Notes under the pieces: model-generated
The model's input: the letters and a program-made list of their open reading frames with translations, nothing else
What the model was told of the DNA's origin: nothing
The model's database searches: none
Assembly (NCBI GenBank): GCA_964632945.1
Contig: CAZWCX010000097.1
Location: forward strand, 1-28,979
Direction of reading: 5' to 3'
Length of the DNA: 28,979 nt
Origin: CAZWCX01 sp964632945
Lineage (GTDB): Bacteria > Planctomycetota > MHYJ01 > WSZJ01 > CAZWCX01
In this document: piece after piece, positions 24,480 through 28,979 of the stretch
Position numbering within the stretch: position 1 is the first letter of the stretch
How the letters are laid out: each line of letters opens with the position of its first letter
Position numbers and translations under genes: made by a program

Positions 24480-25115
24480 ATGCCCGGCGGGATCCTGTTG
24501 ACCGGGTTCGATCCGTTCGATCGCTTTCCCGTGAACTCCTCCTGGGAGGGGATCCGGACATTGCAGGGCGTCCTGGTGCGGGGCCGCCGGGTCGAGGTGC
24601 GCCGCCTGCCCGTGAGCTTCACGCGTTCCCGCATCGAACTGCTTCGCTGCGTGCGTGCGCTGCGCCCGGCGCTGGTCATCGCCTTCGGTTTGGCGGACGA
24701 GGGACGCATTCGGCTCGAAAAAGTCGCCCTCAACGTCGCCCACTCGGAGCGGCCGGACAACGAGGGGCGGAGGCGTCATGACCGGCCGGTGGCCGTAGGG
24801 CGGCCCTTGGCCCTGCTCTCCCGCCTTCCGCTGGCGGCGATCGAACGGCGGCTAAGCCGGGGAGGGTTCCGCGCCCGCCTGTCGTTTCACGCCGGCACGT
24901 ACCTGTGCAACCTGGTCTTCCACACCCTGCTGGCCGAAACGCGATTGCCGGCGGGGTTCGTTCACGTTCCCCCGCTCGCGACCGCCCGCCGGCGCCGCGG
25001 CAGGATCGCGCGCCGGACGCTCGAACGCGCCGTGCGGGTCATCGTCGATGAAGCGGCGCGGACCGTCGCTCCGACCCGGCGCGGATCGGGGAATGCACCC
25101 TCCCACGCGCGGTGA
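24480..25115 (+). CDS. pcp: Pyroglutamyl-peptidase I (peptidase family C15)
   Basis: A 211-residue cytoplasmic cysteine peptidase that removes N-terminal pyroglutamate from peptides. The start LLTGFDPFDRFPVNSSWE is the family opening. The triad is complete: E80 (RIRLEKVALN), C143 (HAGTYLCNLVFH) and H162 (FVHVPPL), near the positions reported for bacillar enzymes (Glu81, Cys144, His168). The usual Ser before AGTY is His here. The C-terminal 45 residues are Arg-rich. The ATG at 24480 has GGGAGG 7 bases upstream and is preferred to an in-frame ATG at 24459. A role in peptide salvage is likely. I see no gene in the 212 bases between this gene and the convergent kinase gene. Confidence 0.92.
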   Translation: MPGGILLTGFDPFDRFPVNSSWEGIRTLQGVLVRGRRVEVRRLPVSFTRSRIELLRCVRALRPALVIAFGLADEGRIRLEKVALNVAHSERPDNEGRRRHDRPVAVGRPLALLSRLPLAAIERRLSRGGFRARLSFHAGTYLCNLVFHTLLAETRLPAGFVHVPPLATARRRRGRIARRTLERAVRVIVDEAARTVAPTRRGSGNAPSHAR

Positions 25116-25327
25116 TCGCTCGGGCCGATGGGAGCCGCCGGCCGGCCGCGGGGCGTCTGCGAACCTCACCACCGCCTCGGCACGTTGCGCGTCGGCGGGA
25201 AACGACGGCAGGCCTCCCGCTCGTCCACGCGTTGCGGTCGCGCTTCGCCATCGGAAAAGAACCGTGCCCGCGTCGGGGGAGGGGCCCCCGGCGGGTCCAT
25301 GGCCGGAGAAGGCGACTCCACGGTCGA

Positions 25328-27166
25328 TCACCGAGGATTGCGCGGGTAGTCCGTCAATTCGTTGCCGAGGGTGTCCTTCACTGCACCGACATCCCGCGCA
25401 TACCAGTAGGTCAGCCCGGGAGTCCCCGCCGGCAGGTCCGGGTATTGCAATTCGAGGACGAAGGCCGTGAACGTGCCCGCCGGGACGGTGATGGGCTCGG
25501 TCCCCTTGACCGTGTACCGGATCTTCACCATGACGCCGTCGAACCCGGGTTGGGAAACGGTCCAGGAGTCCCCGACCGTCAGGGGGAGTTTCATGGTCAG
25601 GGCGGGAGAGTCGAGGGCGACCCCGTTCAGGGCGCGGAGATAGACCCCGTCTTCCCGTACCGCATAGTGGTAGGTCAGCGTCCCGGCCCAGGCGGAGCCG
25701 GATCCCTCGACCACGGCGCACGTCTCGCCCCCGTTCGTCTCGCGGCGCACCACTCGGGTCGTCCAGGTATTCGGTCCGTTCCGGTACCGCCAGACGGAAT
25801 CGGCCTTCAATGGGAAATCGGGACAATGGTCCAATGTGAACCGCTTCGCGACCGTCGGATCTCCGGGGGGCGTCGGATCCTTCGGGGTGTTCGATTCGGC
25901 TACGTCGATGGGGGGCGCGTTCGCCACCCCGACTTCCTGCCGGTTCGCCGGGGTGGTCCCGGCGCCCTGCCCTTGCGGGCCAGGATCGACCCGGGCCTCG
26001 GTGGAAATCGTGGATGCGCCGGGACGAACGGCGAGGTACCCTGCGATGGCCGCCAGCACGACCGCCAGCATCGCGACCAGCGGGACGAGCGACCGCCGCG
26101 GACCCGCTGCGGCGGCGCCGGATCGCGAGGCGGATGACGTCGGGGCCCGGGCGCCGCTCGCGCCAGCCGAACCGGCGACCCGCTGCAGTTCGGCGATCAT
26201 CTCTCCGGCGGAGTCGAACCGGTGCTCGGGTTCTTTCTGGAGCGCGCGCATCACGATCGCCTCCAGTTCCGGGGGGTCGACCCGGGCCTTCACCGCGGCA
26301 AACGTGGGCACCGGATCCACCAGGATCTTCTTGTAGACCTGCGACTGGTTCTCCCCCTCGAACGGCCGCCGGGCCGTCAGCATCTGGAACAGGATCACGC
26401 CGATCGCGTAGAGGTCGGAGCGGCCGTCGATCTTCAGTCCCTGGGCCTGTTCCGGGCTCATGTACGAAAGCGTTCCCACCGCCGTCCCCACCGCGGTCAG
26501 ACTCGGTCCATCCAGGTCCACGCCGTCGGCATCCGCGACGACCTTCGCGATGCCGAAGTCCAGCACCTTCACGGCGGGGGCGCCGTCTTTGGCCTTCTGC
26601 ACGATCAGATTCGCCGGCTTGAGGTCCCGGTGGACGATCCCTCGCTGGTGCGCGAACTCGAGGGCCGCCAGGACCGGGACCAGCAGGGCGACGGCCTCGC
26701 GCCCCGGCAACGCGCCACGGTCCTTCAGGATCTCCTGCAGGGTCTTCCCGCGACAGAAGTCCATCACCATGTAGAGGGAGCCCTGCCACTCGCCTGCGTC
26801 ATGGGTGGAGACGATGCTGGGGTGATTCAGGTCGATGAGCAGGCGCGCCTCCCGAAAGAAGCGCTCGCGAATCTTGTCGTTCGCGACCAGGTGGGCGTGC
26901 AGGGTCTTGAGGGCCATCTCGGTGCCCAGGGTACGGTGCCGGACCCGGAATACGTCTCCGAAGCCGCCGCTCCCGAGGAGTTCGAACACTTCGTACTTCC
27001 CGTCCACTACCGTGCCCGGCTTGAGGGACGGGCCGCCGCCGGTGAGGCCGGACCGGGTCGGGGCCGACGAGGTGCCCGGGACCGGGGTGGCGCACCGCGG
27101 GCAGAAACTCGCTCCCGACGGAATCGGCGCAGAACAACCGGCGCAGGGAGCGTTCGACGTGGCCAT
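25328..27166 (-). CDS. Membrane Ser/Thr protein kinase with N-terminal zinc ribbon
   Basis: A 612-residue Hanks-type kinase. A zinc ribbon with C8, C11, C22 and C25 opens it. The kinase domain (about 58-330) has GSGGFG (66-70 region), K87, HRDLKPAN (179-186), DFG (203-205) and SPE (237-239), so it should be active. After an Ala/Ser-rich linker, one membrane span lies at about 360-380. The remaining 230 residues would be outside the cytoplasm: a Pro/Thr-rich stretch, then a beta-rich domain (FPLKADSVWRYR, VPAGTFTAFVLELQ, GLTYWYARDVGAVK) resembling lipoprotein-like sensor domains of similar planctomycete kinases. This suggests an envelope-sensing receptor kinase; the signal is unknown. The ATG at 27166 begins the zinc ribbon and a strong promoter lies 40 bases upstream. 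Confidence 0.94.
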   Translation of the reverse strand: MATSNAPCAGCSAPIPSGASFCPRCATPVPGTSSAPTRSGLTGGGPSLKPGTVVDGKYEVFELLGSGGFGDVFRVRHRTLGTEMALKTLHAHLVANDKIRERFFREARLLIDLNHPSIVSTHDAGEWQGSLYMVMDFCRGKTLQEILKDRGALPGREAVALLVPVLAALEFAHQRGIVHRDLKPANLIVQKAKDGAPAVKVLDFGIAKVVADADGVDLDGPSLTAVGTAVGTLSYMSPEQAQGLKIDGRSDLYAIGVILFQMLTARRPFEGENQSQVYKKILVDPVPTFAAVKARVDPPELEAIVMRALQKEPEHRFDSAGEMIAELQRVAGSAGASGARAPTSSASRSGAAAAGPRRSLVPLVAMLAVVLAAIAGYLAVRPGASTISTEARVDPGPQGQGAGTTPANRQEVGVANAPPIDVAESNTPKDPTPPGDPTVAKRFTLDHCPDFPLKADSVWRYRNGPNTWTTRVVRRETNGGETCAVVEGSGSAWAGTLTYHYAVREDGVYLRALNGVALDSPALTMKLPLTVGDSWTVSQPGFDGVMVKIRYTVKGTEPITVPAGTFTAFVLELQYPDLPAGTPGLTYWYARDVGAVKDTLGNELTDYPRNPR

Positions 27167-27205
27167 GCGTCCGCCTCACGAGGTGCGGGATCCGGGGGAG
27201 GCAGA

Positions 27206-27235
27206 ATTGTATCCATCCGGGCGATGAATTCTCAA
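27206..27235 (-). promoter_or_regulatory. Promoter of the zinc-ribbon kinase gene
   Basis: On the minus strand TTGAGA (27230-27235), an 18-base spacer and TACAAT (27206-27211). The -10 is the closest to consensus in the window. The leader would be about 33 bases. Confidence 0.55.
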
Positions 27236-27385
27236 GGGCGAGTTCAGGCGGATTCGCCGTCCTCCCGGGGCGGGGAATGGCCGGATGCCCGGCCGGCAAA
27301 CCTCGGCCGCGGAGATCGGCCCGGTGCCCCCCGGGTTGGAACGGCGCTCGTCTCTCGCCGGGTCCTGCCGCCGGTCCGGCTTCCC

Positions 27386-27415
27386 TTGCGCCCCCCTCCC
27401 GGACCCGGGTACGAT
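27386..27415 (+). promoter_or_regulatory. Promoter of the aldehyde dehydrogenase gene
   Basis: TTGCGC (27386-27391), an 18-base spacer, TACGAT (27410-27415), giving a leader of about 70 bases. The divergent gap 27167-27493 holds only this promoter and the kinase promoter; I see no other gene in it. Confidence 0.45.
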
Positions 27416-27493
27416 GAGCCTCAGGCGCGTCCGGATGCGGCTTTCCGGCCCTCTCCGGCGCGACCACGCCCCCATGCGCCACAGGAGGGAGCC

Positions 27494-28979
27494 ATGCTGA
27501 CGGACTTCAAGAACGAGCCCCTGACCGACTTCACGAACGAGGCCCATCGCGCGGCGTTCCAGAAAGCCCTGAAGGACGTGGGCGCACAGTTGGGCCAGAC
27601 CCACGCGCTCTGGATCGGGGCCGAGAAGGTCGTGACGGATGCGAGGATCGACTCGATCAACCCGGCCAACCCGACGCAAATCGTCGGCCGTGTCTCCAAG
27701 GCGAGTCGCGATTTGGCCAAGAAGGCGATCGAGACGGCCGCGCGAACGTTTGAGACCTGGAAAAACGTGCCCGCCGAGGCGCGCGCCCGCGTCCTCTTCA
27801 AGGCGGCAGCTCTGATGCGCCGGCGCAAGCATGAGTTCTCCTCGTGGATGGTGTACGAGGTCGGCAAGAGCTGGGCGGAAGCCGACGCCGACACCGCCGA
27901 GGCGATCGACTTCATGGAGTTCTACGCCCGCGAGATGATCCGACTTTCCGGTCGGCAGCCGCTGACGCGAATCCCCGGGGAAGACAACGAGCTGTACTAC
28001 ATCCCGCTCGGCGTCGCCGTGGTCATCCCGCCGTGGAACTTCCCGCTGGCGATCATGGTCGGCATGACCACCGCCGCGCTAGTGGCGGGGAACACGGTGG
28101 TGATGAAGCCCGCCAGCGTCGCGCCGGTGATCGCCGCCCGCTTCGCGGATCTATTGGAGGAGTCGGGGTGCCCGCCCGGAGTGGTCAATTTCTGCCCCGG
28201 CAGCGGCGGCGAGGTCGGCGACTTCCTGGTCCAGCATCCGCTGACCCGGCTGATCAGCTTCACCGGCTCGAAGGAAATCGGCCTGCGCATCAACGAACTG
28301 GCGGCCAAGCCTTCCCCCGGCCAGAAGTGGATCAAGCGTGTGATCGCCGAGATGGGAGGCAAGGACACCATCGTCGTGGACGAAACCGCGGATCTCGAAG
28401 CGGCGGCCGCCGGGATCGTAACCAGCGCCTTCGGCTTCCAGGGCCAGAAGTGCTCCGCCTGCTCGCGCGCGGTGATCGTGGAAAGCGTGTACGACAAGGT
28501 GCTTTCCAGCGTGGTCAAGCGCACCCAGGACCTCAAGGTCGGGCCGACGACCGATCCCTCCAATTTCATGGGGGCGATCGTGGATGAGGGTCAGCTCAAG
28601 AAGGTGCTCTCGTACATCGAGGTGGGCAAGCAGGAAGGCCGAATCGTGTGCGGCGGGGAACGGATCGATCGCGACGGGTACTTCGTCCAGCCGACCGTGG
28701 TTGCGGACGTCGCACCGACCGCGCGATTGGCCCAGGAGGAGATCTTCGGCCCGGTGCTGGCGATGATCAAGGCCAAGACCTACGACGACGCCCTGGCGAT
28801 CGCGAACAACACCGAGTTCGGCCTGACCGGGGCGGTGTACTCGCGCAATCGCGAGCGTCTGGAGCGCGCGCGGCGAGACTTTCACGTGGGGAACCTGTAC
28901 TTCAATCGCAAGTGCACGGGCGCCCTGGTGGACGTGCACCCCTTCGGCGGGTTCAACATGAGCGGGACCGACAGCAAGG
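27494..28979 (+). CDS. L-glutamate gamma-semialdehyde dehydrogenase, cut by the window end
   Basis: 495 codons are visible with no stop before the edge; the family usually has about 515 residues, so only the end is missing. The enzyme oxidises glutamate semialdehyde (delta-1-pyrroline-5-carboxylate) to glutamate with NAD+, the second step of proline breakdown. Seen: PPWNFPLAI (N182), FTGSKEIG (256-263), general base E286 in AEMGGKD, nucleophile C320 in GQKCSACSRA, and PTVVADV/EEIFGPVL. The N-terminal FTNEAHRAAFQKAL and VNFCPGSGGEVGDFL segments point to the RocA/PruA class. No proline dehydrogenase gene is in the window; it may lie to the right or be unlinked. ATG at 27494 has AGGAGG 5 bases upstream. 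Confidence 0.9.
   Translation, partial: MLTDFKNEPLTDFTNEAHRAAFQKALKDVGAQLGQTHALWIGAEKVVTDARIDSINPANPTQIVGRVSKASRDLAKKAIETAARTFETWKNVPAEARARVLFKAAALMRRRKHEFSSWMVYEVGKSWAEADADTAEAIDFMEFYAREMIRLSGRQPLTRIPGEDNELYYIPLGVAVVIPPWNFPLAIMVGMTTAALVAGNTVVMKPASVAPVIAARFADLLEESGCPPGVVNFCPGSGGEVGDFLVQHPLTRLISFTGSKEIGLRINELAAKPSPGQKWIKRVIAEMGGKDTIVVDETADLEAAAAGIVTSAFGFQGQKCSACSRAVIVESVYDKVLSSVVKRTQDLKVGPTTDPSNFMGAIVDEGQLKKVLSYIEVGKQEGRIVCGGERIDRDGYFVQPTVVADVAPTARLAQEEIFGPVLAMIKAKTYDDALAIANNTEFGLTGAVYSRNRERLERARRDFHVGNLYFNRKCTGALVDVHPFGGFNMSGTDSK

Noticed and set aside
1..28979. CRISPR array, tRNA or rRNA genes, insertion sequences
   Set aside because: No regular short direct repeats, no tRNA-like cloverleaf or rRNA core sequence that I recognised, and no transposase-like reading frame.

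Overview
The window is about 29 kb of very GC-rich DNA (roughly 70% by eye) with tightly packed genes on both strands. The gene content suggests an uncultured bacterium, most likely Planctomycetota or a neighbouring deep lineage. Pointers are two large Hanks-type Ser/Thr kinases (one followed by a membrane helix and TPR repeats, one with an N-terminal zinc ribbon), short helical repeats of a type I associate with planctomycete and myxobacterial signalling proteins, a DUF4416 protein, and an M48 peptidase fused to zinc knuckles. This is inference from domain content; the window has no rRNA or other marker gene.

Layout. 1-379: non-coding apart from an imperfect palindrome and a doubtful 28-residue hydrophobic peptide. 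380-3304 (-): kinase-TPR protein. 3799-4614 (+): ferredoxin/flavodoxin-NADP reductase. 4918-5313 (-): a small membrane protein whose frame is split by a single in-frame TGA, with a good promoter and ribosome site upstream. 5696-8080 (+): GAF-GGDEF protein starting at TTG behind a promoter whose -10 lies inside a perfect 14-bp palindrome.

8270-14605 (+) is the most interesting part. Four genes are joined by ATGA start/stop overlaps: a large cytoplasmic molybdopterin oxidoreductase with an altered Fe-S ligand set, a membrane sensor histidine kinase, a response regulator with a REC-DUF3369 layout and no DNA-binding domain, and an HPP-family membrane protein. A 63-codon reading frame and a perfect 17-bp hairpin terminator follow. 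HPP proteins have been linked to nitrite transport, so a redox or nitrogen-oxide sensing and conversion module is a reasonable hypothesis, but the substrate cannot be read from the sequence.

14951-21790 (+): a GNAT acetyltransferase, a 633-residue membrane protein with four helical repeats resembling the N-terminus of the first kinase, a small lipoprotein-like protein, the M48 peptidase, and an MFS-like transporter. 21842-22417 (-): DUF4416. 22418-23035: an unusually AT-rich non-coding stretch. 23036-27166: a nitrilase-family amidohydrolase (+), a TPR protein (-), pyroglutamyl peptidase (+) and the zinc-ribbon kinase (-). From 27494 (+), a proline-catabolic aldehyde dehydrogenase runs off the right edge.

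Many genes have recognisable sigma70-type promoters (TTGnnn, 16-18 bp, TAnnnT), which helped choose several starts. Positions of domains and residues were counted by hand and should be read as approximate.
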